A program made the position numbers and the translations under genes. A stretch of 41,371 bases of DNA from Anaerolineaceae bacterium UBA6073 (lineage in GTDB: Bacteria > Chloroflexota > Anaerolineae > Anaerolineales > Anaerolineaceae), in assembly GCA_002436085.1 (NCBI GenBank), contig DIXT01000012.1, forward strand, positions 8,543-49,913. The letters are read 5' to 3'. The notes under the pieces are model-generated. The model was not told where the DNA came from and did no database searches. It saw only the letters and a list, made by a program, of their open reading frames with translations. Positions 14,614-23,000 of the stretch are shown one piece after another. Position 1 is the first letter of the stretch. Each line of letters opens with the position of its first letter.

Positions 14614-15852
14614 TTATCTTGTTTTGGATAGTACTGCCACCGCCTCAATATGGTAAGTCTGCGGGAACATGTCAAAGGCGCGCAGGTCTTGCAGAGTGTA
14701 GCCCGCGGCGCACAGATGCTTCAAGTCGCGCGCCAGGGTGCTCGGGTCGCAGCTGACGTAAATAATCTCCGCGGCGCCCAGTTCCTGCAGGGCTTTGCGA
14801 GCGGCGGGCTGCAGGCCGGAGCGGGGCGGGTCGAGCACGACCAGGTCAATACCTTGCAGGTCAGCCGCCAGGCCGGGCAGCACCTGTTCGACCGCGCCTT
14901 CGTACAGGCTGACGTGGTCGAATGCGTCCAGGTTGCCGGCGAAGTCAAAGCAGGCGGAAGGGGAGCTTTCCACCGCGATGAGTTCGCGGCATCTTTCTGC
15001 CAGGAAGACGCTGAAAAAACCCGCGCCGCTGAAAAGCTCCAGAATGCGCAAATCATCACGCGCTGGGAGCAGGCTGAGCACGTGCGAAAGCATTTCCTGC
15101 GCGACGCCGGCGTTAACCTGGAAGAAGCTTTCCGGTGAGACGCTAAGTTGTTTCCCGCGCACTTCGAAAATCAGCTGGTCCTGCCCGGCGAGGGTGATCG
15201 CGCGCTTGTCCGGCCCCATGTAAGAGACCGAAGCAGGCAGGTCCAGGCTCATTTCAGGCCCGAGTTCATCGCTGCCTTCCAGCAGGATGAACTGCTCGCC
15301 CAGGCTGTCCTGGCGCAGCGCGACGCGGCTGAGGCCGGCTTCGGGGCTCAGGTCCAACTGTGTGCGCAGCGCTTCCAGGTCAGGCAGGGGCAGGAAGCAT
15401 TGCGAAATGGGGACGACTTGTTTGCCGGTGAGGTCCATGTATCCGGGCTGACCTTGCTCGTCCAGGTGGAACTGAACCTGGTTGCGGTAATTCCAGATTT
15501 CGGGGCTGGGCGTGATGCCGCTGAGGGGTGGATGGGTGATGCTGCCCAGACGTGCCAGCTGGTCCGTCAGGATCTGGAGCTTCAGCTCCAACTGGTCCGC
15601 GTAGGGCAGGTGTTGGTAGTGGCAGCCGCCGCACACTCCGTAGTGCGGGCAGCGCGCAGCAATGCGCTGCGCGGAAGGGTTGCGCACTTCGACAGCCTGC
15701 CCGCGCGCGAAGCTTTTATTATCTTCCCAGATCTCTACCAGAACTTCTTCACCGGGCAGGGTGAAAGGCACGAACACGGCGCGCCCGTCCGGCAGCCTGC
15801 CCATGCCGTCGCCGCCATAAACGCATTTTTCGATACGGACTGTCTCACTCAT
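14614..15852 (-). CDS. rlmD: 23S rRNA (uracil-5)-methyltransferase, RlmD/RumA type
   Basis: The 412-residue protein begins with a TRAM domain (residues 1-58) and carries four cysteines in the pattern of the RlmD 4Fe-4S cluster (Cys68, 74, 77 and 152; CPHYGVCGGC). The SAM-binding motif LELFSGAGFFSVFLAE is at about 271-286, DPPRSGL at 341-347, and the nucleophilic cysteine Cys368 lies in YVSCDPSTLARDL. These identify the RumA/TrmA family that makes m5U in 23S rRNA or tRNA. The Fe-S cluster favours RlmD or RlmCD over TrmA; the exact target uridine cannot be read from the sequence. Confidence 0.9.
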   Translation of the reverse strand: MSETVRIEKCVYGGDGMGRLPDGRAVFVPFTLPGEEVLVEIWEDNKSFARGQAVEVRNPSAQRIAARCPHYGVCGGCHYQHLPYADQLELKLQILTDQLARLGSITHPPLSGITPSPEIWNYRNQVQFHLDEQGQPGYMDLTGKQVVPISQCFLPLPDLEALRTQLDLSPEAGLSRVALRQDSLGEQFILLEGSDELGPEMSLDLPASVSYMGPDKRAITLAGQDQLIFEVRGKQLSVSPESFFQVNAGVAQEMLSHVLSLLPARDDLRILELFSGAGFFSVFLAERCRELIAVESSPSACFDFAGNLDAFDHVSLYEGAVEQVLPGLAADLQGIDLVVLDPPRSGLQPAARKALQELGAAEIIYVSCDPSTLARDLKHLCAAGYTLQDLRAFDMFPQTYHIEAVAVLSKTR

Positions 15853-16142
15853 ACCTCTATTGTAACCGCGCCCGCGCGTCCACGAGTAATGAAGATGGAC
15901 CGCTTGTCCGGCTTTGGCTACTGGCGCAGCGGCTGCTTGCAGGGCAATTAAGGAGAAGACCCAGCTTTTGGATCGATCTTTTAAATGGTTTTCTGCTGGG
16001 GCGCTGAGGCAGTTTCGCGCCCGCGAGAAGGCATTCCAAACTCTAAAAATGCCACAAAACCGTGCTCTACGGTTATACTAAGAGTAAGCCGATTGGCCTG
16101 TCAAACAACGCTGTACGCAAACCAAAAGGAGAGTTGCTTAAG
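15853..16142. other. Intergenic gap, rlmD to serC
   Basis: About 290 bases between divergent genes. A TATACT box at 16074-16079 could be a -10 element for serC but lacks a clear -35. A 20-codon frame near 15893 has no ribosome site. AAAGGAGAG at about 16126-16134 is the serC ribosome site. I see no other feature. Confidence 0.5.
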
Positions 16143-17237
16143 ATGAAATACGGACGCGTTTACAATTTCTCTGCCGGCCCAAGCATGCTTCCCGAAGCAG
16201 TCCTGGAGGAGGTCCAGATTGAACTTCTCAATTATCAGGGCTCCGGAATGAGCGTGATGGAAATGAGCCACCGCAGCAAAGTCTTTGAGGATATTTTGCA
16301 CGAAGCCGAAAAAGACTTGCGGGAATTGATGCATATTCCGGACAACTATAAAGTTCTTTTTATCCAGGGCGGTGGAACGCTTCAGTTCGCTATGGTGCCG
16401 ATGAACCTGATGAAAAACGGCGTGGCGGATTACGTCAATACCGGCGCCTGGTCCAAGAAGGCCATCTCCGAGGCAAAAAAGTTCGGCAAAGTGAATGTCA
16501 TTGCCAGCAGCGAAGACCGGAATTTCAGCTATATCCCTGACATGACCAAGGTAAGCGTCTCGCCGGACGCGGATTATGTGTACATCTGCGAGAATGAAAC
16601 CATTAACGGCACCACCTGGCAAAGCCTGCCGGATACCCAAGGCAAACCCCTGGTGTCGGACCAAAGCTCGATGTTCCTTTCAAAGCCGTGCGATGTGAGC
16701 AAATACGGCCTGATCTGGGCCGGCGTCCAGAAGAACGTAGGCCCCGCCGGTCTGGCGATCGTGATCATCCGCGAAGACCTTATCCGCCGCGAAGACCTGG
16801 ACCCCAAGGTGCCAACCTACCTGCGCTTCGACACGCACGCCGATAACGGCAGCCTGTACAACACCCCCAACTGCTGGGCAATTTACGTGTGCGGCAAGGT
16901 GTTCAAGTACCTGAAAAAGCTCGGCGGTCTGGAAGCAATGCATAAGATCAACCAGGAAAAGGCCGCGCCGCTGTATGCCTTCCTGGACCGGAGCGAAATG
17001 TTTCACGGGACGGTGGAAAAGAAAGACCGTTCGCTTATGAACGTTCCATTTTCGACCGGCGATAAAGAATTGGATGCCGCTGTTGTCAAAGCTTCGCTGG
17101 ATGCCGGTTTTGATAACCTCAAGGGGCACAAGAGCGTTGGTGGCCTGCGAGCCTCAATCTACAACGCCATGCCAAAGGATGGCGTGGACGCCCTGGTGGA
17201 TTTCCTGCAGAAATTTGAAGAGGAACACCTGAAGTAA
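16143..17237 (+). CDS. serC: Phosphoserine aminotransferase
   Basis: The 364-residue protein starts YNFSAGPSMLPEAVLEE and contains VMEMSHRSKVFEDI, all diagnostic of SerC, the PLP enzyme converting 3-phosphohydroxypyruvate and glutamate to phosphoserine in serine synthesis (and acting in PLP synthesis). The PLP-binding lysine lies in GVQKNVGPAGLAIVI. The ending GGLRASIYNAMPKDGVDALVDFLQKFEE is typical. I start at 16143 because AAAGGAG lies 8-10 bases upstream and the family starts here; an upstream in-frame ATG would add 27 unrelated residues. Monocistronic, with a terminator 33 bases after the stop. Confidence 0.95.
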   Translation: MKYGRVYNFSAGPSMLPEAVLEEVQIELLNYQGSGMSVMEMSHRSKVFEDILHEAEKDLRELMHIPDNYKVLFIQGGGTLQFAMVPMNLMKNGVADYVNTGAWSKKAISEAKKFGKVNVIASSEDRNFSYIPDMTKVSVSPDADYVYICENETINGTTWQSLPDTQGKPLVSDQSSMFLSKPCDVSKYGLIWAGVQKNVGPAGLAIVIIREDLIRREDLDPKVPTYLRFDTHADNGSLYNTPNCWAIYVCGKVFKYLKKLGGLEAMHKINQEKAAPLYAFLDRSEMFHGTVEKKDRSLMNVPFSTGDKELDAAVVKASLDAGFDNLKGHKSVGGLRASIYNAMPKDGVDALVDFLQKFEEEHLK

Positions 17238-17270
17238 CCCCAACATTCAGGCGCGCTCACAGCAAAATCC

Positions 17271-17327
17271 AAACTGCACCTCATCAAGCGGTTAAATACC
17301 AAGCTGATGCGGTGCAGTTTTTTATTT
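17271..17327 (+). terminator. Intrinsic terminator of serC
   Basis: A long imperfect stem pairs AAACTGCACCTCATCAAGC (17271-17289) with AGCTGATGCGGTGCAGTTT (17302-17320), with a single bulge and mismatch, followed by T-rich sequence. Confidence 0.85.
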
Positions 17328-17431
17328 TGTGTGACTTATCGCGGGATTCTGTGCTCCGGACGGTCGCTGGGAAGCGCATGAGAAGCCCTGACGCCTGGCG
17401 GTTTTTTACTCACAAAGCGCGCGTTTTGGTC

Positions 17432-17460
17432 TTGCACAAAACGCTGGATAACGCTATAAT
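17432..17460 (+). promoter_or_regulatory. Promoter of tRNA-Val
   Basis: TTGCAC (17432-17437), a 17-base spacer and a perfect TATAAT (17455-17460) end 11 bases before the first base of the tRNA, an ideal sigma70-type arrangement for a stable RNA. Confidence 0.75.
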
Positions 17461-17471
17461 GCTTTCCTCAC

Positions 17472-17545
17472 GGGCGGTTAGCTCAGTTGGTTAGAGCGTT
17501 GCGTTGACATCGCAAAGGTCGTAGGTTCGAGTCCTATACCACCCA
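17472..17545 (+). tRNA. tRNA-Val (anticodon GAC)
   Basis: A complete cloverleaf is readable: acceptor GGGCGGT/ACCACCC, D-arm GCTC...GAGC, anticodon stem TTGCG/CGCAA with loop TTGACAT (anticodon GAC at 17506-17508), variable loop AGGTC, T-arm GTAGG-TTCGAGT-CCTAT, and discriminator A. CCA is not encoded. Acceptor pair 4-69 is a C-A mismatch, while the other six pairs are canonical. It is flanked by its own promoter and terminator. Confidence 0.95.
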
Positions 17546-17548
17546 CAG

Positions 17549-17580
17549 ACACCCTGCAATGATTCTGCGGGGTGTTTTTA
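17549..17580 (+). terminator. Terminator of tRNA-Val
   Basis: ACACCCTGCA (17549-17558) pairs with TGCGGGGTGT (17566-17575), one non-Watson-Crick position, followed by TTTTTA, four bases after the tRNA end. Confidence 0.85.
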
Positions 17581-17653
17581 TTTCCCGATTCCAGGCACAA
17601 CGGCAATATTTGAAGCTTAAATCCCAAGCAATATTTCATAAAAACACATTAAT

Positions 17654-17705
17654 CCCGGTTTAAGCCCGGTTTAAGCCATTGACGTTTTCGTTTTTCGTGT
17701 AAAAT
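17654..17705 (+). promoter_or_regulatory. Tandem operator-like repeats and possible promoter of peptide ABC operon
   Basis: CCCGGTTTAAG occurs twice head-to-tail without spacing (17654-17664 and 17665-17675), an 11-base period equal to about one DNA turn. TTGACG begins 4 bases later (17679-17684), and TAAAAT follows at 17700-17705 with a short 15-base spacer. The repeats sit where an activator or repressor of this promoter would bind. The distance to the first gene is about 110 bases. Confidence 0.5.
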
Positions 17706-17817
17706 TATGTATTGTTCCCGTAATAGTTGAAATGGAGGTCGCCTGCCATCAGATGACAAATCCTAATCTTGACCCATATTCTTGTACTGCAAACTATTCA
17801 CAATGAGGAGAATGAAA

Positions 17818-19578
17818 ATGAAACGCAAGACAGTATTTACCGTATTCGGGCTCTTGATTGTCTTTAGCATGCTGCTTGCGGCTTGCGCGAAGACAGGTAC
17901 TGAAGCCCCGGCGGCTCCCGCCACTGAAGTCCCAGCGGCTCCCGCCACTGAAGAACCGGCTGCTCCCGCCACTGAAGAGCCTGCTGCTCCCACCAAGGAT
18001 ACCTTCATCTTTGGCCGGGGCGCTGATTCCGTCCAACTGGATCCCAGCATTGTGACCGACGGCGAGTCTTTTCGCGTAACCGGCCAGGTCCTGGATTCTC
18101 TTTACAAGTTTGATCAGGGTACCACCAATCCGGTTCCCGCGCTGGCGGAATGCACCGCCAACGAAGACGCTACCGTCTGGAGCTGCAAGCTGCTGGAAGG
18201 CGTCAAGTTCCATGATGGCACGGATTTCAACGCGGACGCGGTGATCTTCAACTTTGAGCGCTGGCGCTTCACGACCCATCCCAATCACTATGCCAGCCAG
18301 GTCTTCGAATATTACGAAGCCATGTGGGGCGGTTTTGACGATGCCAGCATCATCACCGAAGTCAAGAAAGTTGACGATTACAACCTGCAGTTTGTTCTGA
18401 GCAGCCCTATGGCTCCTTTCCTGGCAAACCTTGCCATGGATATGTTTGCCATTTCCAGCCCGACAGCGATTCAAAAAGCTGGCGAGGCTTACGGCACGCC
18501 TGCTGGCGGCTGCGTGGGCACCGGGCCCTATAAGTTTGTTTCCTGGCAAGAAGGCACCGAAATTACGCTGGTCTCCAACGAAGATTATTGGGGCGAAAAA
18601 CCAAAAGTTAAGAACGTGATCGTGCGCGTTATTCCGGATGACTCCGCGCGCTTCCTGGCTCTTCGGGCTGGCGATATTGACGCGCTGGAACAGGCAGTTG
18701 TAGAAGATCTCGCCACCGCTGAAGCAGATCCCAATCTGCAGATCCTGACCCGCCCCGGGCTGAACACCAGCTACCTGGCTTTCAACTTCAAGATTAAGGA
18801 ATTCCAGGATGTGCGCGTTCGCGAAGCTGTGGCGCATGCCATCGATATCGAAGGTTTGATTTCCAACTTCTTTGGCAAGTACGGCACCGTCGCGAAGAAC
18901 CTGCTGCCTGTGGGCATGCTTGGCTACAACGACAGCATTGATTATTGGGAGTACAACCCCGAGCTGTCCAAGAGCCTGCTTGCTGATGCCGGCTTCCCGA
19001 ACGGTCTCAGCGAAGTTACTATTGCTGAAGACGTTCAGGACGCGGATGGCAATGTGGTTTACACCGCCGGCCAGGTCATCCCGCTGCGCTTGTACTACAT
19101 GCCCGTGACCCGCTTCTACTTCCCCTCCGCTAAGGAAGTTGGCGAAGGAATTGCCGCGAACCTGACGGCTGCGGGCTTCAATGTGGAACTCTACCTGGAA
19201 GGCGACTGGCCGACCTACCTCGGTTCCCGCCGGAACGGCCTGCTGATGGGTTTATACCTGCTCGGCTGGGGCGGCGATAATGGCGACCCCGATAACTTTA
19301 CCGGCTACTTCTTTGGCAGCGGCACCGAACCGATCAAGCGCGAAGGCTGGTACCAGAACGCTGAACTGGCCGCCATTCTGCAGGAAGCGGTAACCCTGCC
19401 GGATCCCGCTGAACGCGCCAAGTTGTATTCCCAGGCTGAGCAAATCATGCACGATGAAGTGATGCGCATCTGGCTGGGGCACAACAACACGCCGCTGATC
19501 CTCTCCGCCAAGGTGCAGGGTTACACCCCGCAGCCTGTTGGCGCAGAGAACTTTGAGTACGTTTTTTTCAGTAACTAA
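17818..19578 (+). CDS. Peptide-type ABC transporter substrate-binding lipoprotein (SBP_bac_5)
   Basis: The preferred start has GAGGAG seven bases upstream. The signal peptide ends in the lipobox LLAAC (Cys23), so the mature protein is a lipoprotein. A linker of four imperfect copies of an EAPAAPAT-like unit follows (about residues 28-62). The rest is a family-5 solute-binding protein: FIFGRGADSVQLDPSIVTDGES, later VRVIPDDSARFLALRAGDIDALEQ and VREAVAHAIDIEGLI. It captures oligopeptides, dipeptides or murein peptides for the permease genes downstream. Length (586 residues) is normal. It leads a six-gene operon ending in a dipeptide epimerase. Confidence 0.93.
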   Translation: MKRKTVFTVFGLLIVFSMLLAACAKTGTEAPAAPATEVPAAPATEEPAAPATEEPAAPTKDTFIFGRGADSVQLDPSIVTDGESFRVTGQVLDSLYKFDQGTTNPVPALAECTANEDATVWSCKLLEGVKFHDGTDFNADAVIFNFERWRFTTHPNHYASQVFEYYEAMWGGFDDASIITEVKKVDDYNLQFVLSSPMAPFLANLAMDMFAISSPTAIQKAGEAYGTPAGGCVGTGPYKFVSWQEGTEITLVSNEDYWGEKPKVKNVIVRVIPDDSARFLALRAGDIDALEQAVVEDLATAEADPNLQILTRPGLNTSYLAFNFKIKEFQDVRVREAVAHAIDIEGLISNFFGKYGTVAKNLLPVGMLGYNDSIDYWEYNPELSKSLLADAGFPNGLSEVTIAEDVQDADGNVVYTAGQVIPLRLYYMPVTRFYFPSAKEVGEGIAANLTAAGFNVELYLEGDWPTYLGSRRNGLLMGLYLLGWGGDNGDPDNFTGYFFGSGTEPIKREGWYQNAELAAILQEAVTLPDPAERAKLYSQAEQIMHDEVMRIWLGHNNTPLILSAKVQGYTPQPVGAENFEYVFFSN

Positions 19579-19622
19579 TCTTTAAACGGCTGGCAATACT
19601 TGCCCGCCAGTAAGATCTCGCG

Positions 19623-19648
19623 TGGGGGCGGTTCCCAAACCGCCCCCA
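19623..19648 (+). promoter_or_regulatory. Strong hairpin between binding-protein and permease genes
   Basis: A perfect 11-base-pair stem (TGGGGGCGGTT with AACCGCCCCCA) closes a 4-base loop, without a following T-run. In ABC operons such hairpins protect the 3' end of the binding-protein mRNA or partly terminate, giving more binding protein than permease. That role here is inferred from position. Confidence 0.65.
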
Positions 19649-19673
19649 TTCAATAAATACAAGCGAGGTGAGC

Positions 19674-20726
19674 TTGGCAAAATATATCCTGCAAAGATTA
19701 ATCTCAGTCATCCCGACCCTGATTGGCGTGACCCTGGTAATTTTCCTGTTTCAGCGCTTGATCCCCGGTGACCCGGCCGTGGCAATGCTCGGAGAGCATG
19801 CCACCGAAGAAAACGTTGCCAGAATTCGTGAGCAATTTGGGCTGAACCGGCCGGCTTTTCTGGACCGCGACGCTCTGGTAGAGGGCGACCTGCCTGGTTT
19901 CTTTGACAGCCAGTATGTGCGCTATTTCAACCGACTGCTGCAATTTGACCTTGGGGACTCCATTCACCGCCGCATTCCGGTGGCAGAGACGCTCAAGGAG
20001 CGCTTTCCGGCTACCCTGGAGCTTGCCTTGCTTTCGATGTTTTTTGCGCTCCTGATCGGTATTCCTGTAGGGATTGCCTCTGCTTCCCGCCGGAACTCCT
20101 GGCTGGATGGGACGACCATGATTGGCTCTCTCCTGGGGGTATCCATACCAATTTTCTGGTTGGGTATCATGGAGATTATGCTCTTCTCGGTCTTCCTGAA
20201 GTGGCTGCCGTCCGGCAGCCGGCTGAGCCCCGGCGTTAGTATCACACCAATTACAAATCTGCTGCTGCTCGACAGCCTGCTGACAGGCAATTTCGCCGGC
20301 TTCTGGGACGCGTTCAAGCATATCATTATGCCTGCGGTCGCTTTGGCAACCATTCCGACCGCCATTATCACGCGCATGACCCGCTCCAGCATGCTGGATG
20401 TGTTGCAGGAAGACTATATCCGCACAGCCGCGGCCAAAGGTCTGTCGGAACGCGTAGTGCTCTATCGGCACGCGCTGAAGAATGCCTTTCTGCCGGTCAT
20501 TACGATTATTGGAATTCAAGTTGGCACATTGCTGGCTGGCGCCGTGCTGACCGAAACAATTTTTTCCTGGCCCGGGATTGGCAAATGGGTCTATGACTCA
20601 ATACTGGGTCGGGATTACCCGATTGTGCAGGGCGTAACGCTTCTGATAGCTGTTATTTTTCTGTTTGTCAATTTATTGGTCGACATTTCTTACGCGCTTC
20701 TCGACCCGCGTATCAGTTACGATTAG
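19674..20726 (+). CDS. Peptide ABC transporter permease 1 (DppB/OppB type)
   Basis: The protein starts AKYILQRLISVIPTLIGVTLVIFLFQRLIPGDPA, the standard opening of DppB-type permeases, with the first helix at about residues 8-30. More helices lie at about 110-140, 145-170, 215-240 and 270-345. The EAA motif region is TAAAKGLSERVVLYRHALKNAFLPVITIIG. I prefer TTG at 19674 with GAGG 5 bases before it; a GTG two codons earlier is possible. An extra loop of about 20 residues (DRDALVEGDLPGFFDSQYV) precedes the conserved YFNRLLQFDLGDSI. It works with permease 2 as the membrane channel. Confidence 0.92.
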   Translation: MAKYILQRLISVIPTLIGVTLVIFLFQRLIPGDPAVAMLGEHATEENVARIREQFGLNRPAFLDRDALVEGDLPGFFDSQYVRYFNRLLQFDLGDSIHRRIPVAETLKERFPATLELALLSMFFALLIGIPVGIASASRRNSWLDGTTMIGSLLGVSIPIFWLGIMEIMLFSVFLKWLPSGSRLSPGVSITPITNLLLLDSLLTGNFAGFWDAFKHIIMPAVALATIPTAIITRMTRSSMLDVLQEDYIRTAAAKGLSERVVLYRHALKNAFLPVITIIGIQVGTLLAGAVLTETIFSWPGIGKWVYDSILGRDYPIVQGVTLLIAVIFLFVNLLVDISYALLDPRISYD

Positions 20727-20734
20727 GATAGAAG

Positions 20735-21967
20735 ATGAGCACGCAAATGCCTGAAGTTGAAGTCCTGACCGATTTTGCCGTGCGAGAGCACCGCTCCCTT
20801 TGGCTGGATGCCTGGCGCCGCTTAAAAGCCAGCCGGACCGCCATGCTTGGGCTGGTGGTTGTGGCAGTATTCCTGCTTTCTGCCGTTGGCGCACATTTTT
20901 TCTGGAATTACAATGCGAAAACTGACCTCGATTACAGCTCCAAACTCCTGCCGCCCAATCTGGTCAGCACTGCGGAAAAACCCGGAGTGCACATTTTTGG
21001 CACCGATAAGCTTGGGCGCGACATTTTCACACGCGTGGTGCACGGCGGCTGGAACTCTCTGCGCGTAGGACTGGTTGCGGTCAGTATCTCGCTGATTATC
21101 GGCTGCCTGCTGGGCTTATTTGCCGGGTTCTTTGAGAGCTTTGATATGAATTTGAAAGAAAAGCTGGTCCTGATGTGCGGGCTGGGCCTGGTTTTGGGGC
21201 TTTTCCCCGCCTGGATTGCCCGGCAATGGTACCAAACCCTTCTATTTGGCGGTCTCGGAGCAGCCTCCGTAATTTTGGAGAAAAAACTTGCATATGTGAA
21301 GCTGCGCCCGGTTATGTTTGCTGCCGCAGGCGCGCTGCTGGGCGGTCTCAGCGGGCTGCTGCTCGCGCCGCTGGTAGGCCTGGTTTGCGCGGTGGTCGGT
21401 CTGCTCATCGGTCTGCTGCTTAACAAGCCCGTGAACGGGAAAGCTTTCTCGAGCATCACCATGCGCGTGATGGACATTCTGCTTTCCTTCCCCAGCTACC
21501 TGCTGGCTATTGCCATTGTGGCTTTTCTTGGCCCAGGCTTGGAAAAAGGCATGATTGCCATTGGCGTGGTCGGCATCCCGGTTTACGCCCGTTTGGCGCG
21601 CTCGGCGGTACTCTCGGTCAGTCAGAAAGAATACGTGCTGGCTTCGCAATCGGTGGGCGAAGGGCACGGACGCATCCTGTTCAAGCACGTCCTGCCGAAC
21701 ATCCTTTCGCCGATTATCGTTCAGGCGACCATGGGCCTGGCTTCTGCTATCCTTTCAGCCGCGGCGCTTGGTTTTCTTGGCCTTGGCGCTATCCCCCCGG
21801 AGCCGGAATGGGGCGCGATGCTGGGAGACAGCTACAAGTTCCTCTCCAGCGGCGCCTGGTGGGCGGTGCTCTTCCCAGGCCTGGCGATTGTGTTCAGCGT
21901 GCTCGGGTTCAATCTCTTAGGCGACGGTCTGCGCGACGCGTTGGACCCGAAAATGCGTATCAATTGA
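20735..21967 (+). CDS. Peptide ABC transporter permease 2 (DppC type) with about 100-residue insertion
   Basis: Residues 1-135 match DppC-type permeases: N-terminal helix (about 36-58), HIFGTDKLGRDIFTRVVHGGWNSLRVGL at 86-113, and a second helix. Instead of passing directly to the next helix, residues about 136-240 form an extra block of Gly/Leu-rich hydrophobic segments (for example GALLGGLSGLLLAPLVGLV), probably three or four added membrane helices. The usual core then resumes at ITMRVMDILLSFPSYLLAIAIVA and the EAA loop ASQSVGEGHGRILFKHVLPN. Total length is 410 residues versus about 300 for the family. Confidence 0.9.
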   Translation: MSTQMPEVEVLTDFAVREHRSLWLDAWRRLKASRTAMLGLVVVAVFLLSAVGAHFFWNYNAKTDLDYSSKLLPPNLVSTAEKPGVHIFGTDKLGRDIFTRVVHGGWNSLRVGLVAVSISLIIGCLLGLFAGFFESFDMNLKEKLVLMCGLGLVLGLFPAWIARQWYQTLLFGGLGAASVILEKKLAYVKLRPVMFAAAGALLGGLSGLLLAPLVGLVCAVVGLLIGLLLNKPVNGKAFSSITMRVMDILLSFPSYLLAIAIVAFLGPGLEKGMIAIGVVGIPVYARLARSAVLSVSQKEYVLASQSVGEGHGRILFKHVLPNILSPIIVQATMGLASAILSAAALGFLGLGAIPPEPEWGAMLGDSYKFLSSGAWWAVLFPGLAIVFSVLGFNLLGDGLRDALDPKMRIN

Positions 21968-21983
21968 TGCGGGAGTGGATGCT

Positions 21984-23000
21984 ATGGAACCATTAATGCG
22001 AATTAGCGAACTGCACACACGCTTTCACACCCAGGACGGTACTGTAAACGCGGTCAACGGAATATCGTACGCAATGCAGCCCGGCGAGGTTCTGGGCGTA
22101 GTGGGAGAAAGCGGCTGCGGCAAGAGCGTGCACGCGCTCTCCATTCTCAGGCTTATTCAGATTCCGCCCGGAGAAATTGACGCCCGGGAAATCTGGTTTG
22201 GCGGTAGGGATTTGCTTAAGCTCAACGACGGCGATATCCGCAAGGTGCGCGGGCGCGAGATTGCCATGGTCTTTCAGGACCCAATGTCCTCGCTGAACCC
22301 GGTTTACACCGTGGGTTTTCAGATTTCAGAAGCCCTCATGCTGCATAAGAACATGAACAAGCAGCAAGCCCGCGAACGGGCTCTGGAGCTTCTCAATCTG
22401 GTGGGCATCCCGGAGGCGCGCAAACGCCTGGATAACTACCCCCACCAGTTTTCGGGCGGCATGCGTCAGCGCGCCATGATCGCGATGGCGCTCTCCTGCG
22501 AACCCAAACTGCTCATCGCGGACGAACCCACCACGGCGCTGGACGTTACCATTCAGGCGCAAATTATCGAGTTGGTTGTCCGCCTGCAGCAAGAACTGGG
22601 TATGGCGGTCATGTGGATTACGCACGACCTGGGGATTGTGGCGGAAATGGCGGAAAACATCAATGTGATGTATGCCGGCTTCATCATAGAACGCGGCAAG
22701 GCGCACGAGATATATCACCAGACCCGCCATCCCTATACGCTGGGACTGCTTGGCTCGCTGCCCAGGATTGACGAAGCTCCGGGCACCAAATTAATCTCCA
22801 TCCCCGGCTTACCTCCGGACCTGATTGGCTTACCGCAAGGCTGTCCTTTCTTCGCGCGCTGCGCTTTCCGGGAGGAACGCTGCAGGTTGGAAAGGCCCGT
22901 CCTTGAAGAAGCTGGCAGTACAGGCCACACGGTGGCTTGCTGGCGTTGGCAGGAGATTGACGCAGAGACACTGCGTAAAGCCGTCGGAGGTGCGCAATGA
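21984..23000 (+). CDS. Peptide ABC transporter ATPase 1 (DppD/OppD type)
   Basis: The 338-residue protein has Walker A GESGCGKS (residues 41-48), Q-loop in VFQDPMSSLNPV, signature FSGGMRQRAMIA, Walker B LLIADEPTTALD and the H-loop ITHDLG. The oligopeptide/dipeptide C-terminal extension is present, with a four-cysteine set (CPFFARCAFREERC and a later Cys near the end), which in some relatives binds an Fe-S cluster. ATG at 21984 is preferred (GGGAG 8 bases upstream) over GTG at 21975. The stop overlaps the next start by 4 bases (ATGA). Confidence 0.95.
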   Translation: MEPLMRISELHTRFHTQDGTVNAVNGISYAMQPGEVLGVVGESGCGKSVHALSILRLIQIPPGEIDAREIWFGGRDLLKLNDGDIRKVRGREIAMVFQDPMSSLNPVYTVGFQISEALMLHKNMNKQQARERALELLNLVGIPEARKRLDNYPHQFSGGMRQRAMIAMALSCEPKLLIADEPTTALDVTIQAQIIELVVRLQQELGMAVMWITHDLGIVAEMAENINVMYAGFIIERGKAHEIYHQTRHPYTLGLLGSLPRIDEAPGTKLISIPGLPPDLIGLPQGCPFFARCAFREERCRLERPVLEEAGSTGHTVACWRWQEIDAETLRKAVGGAQ

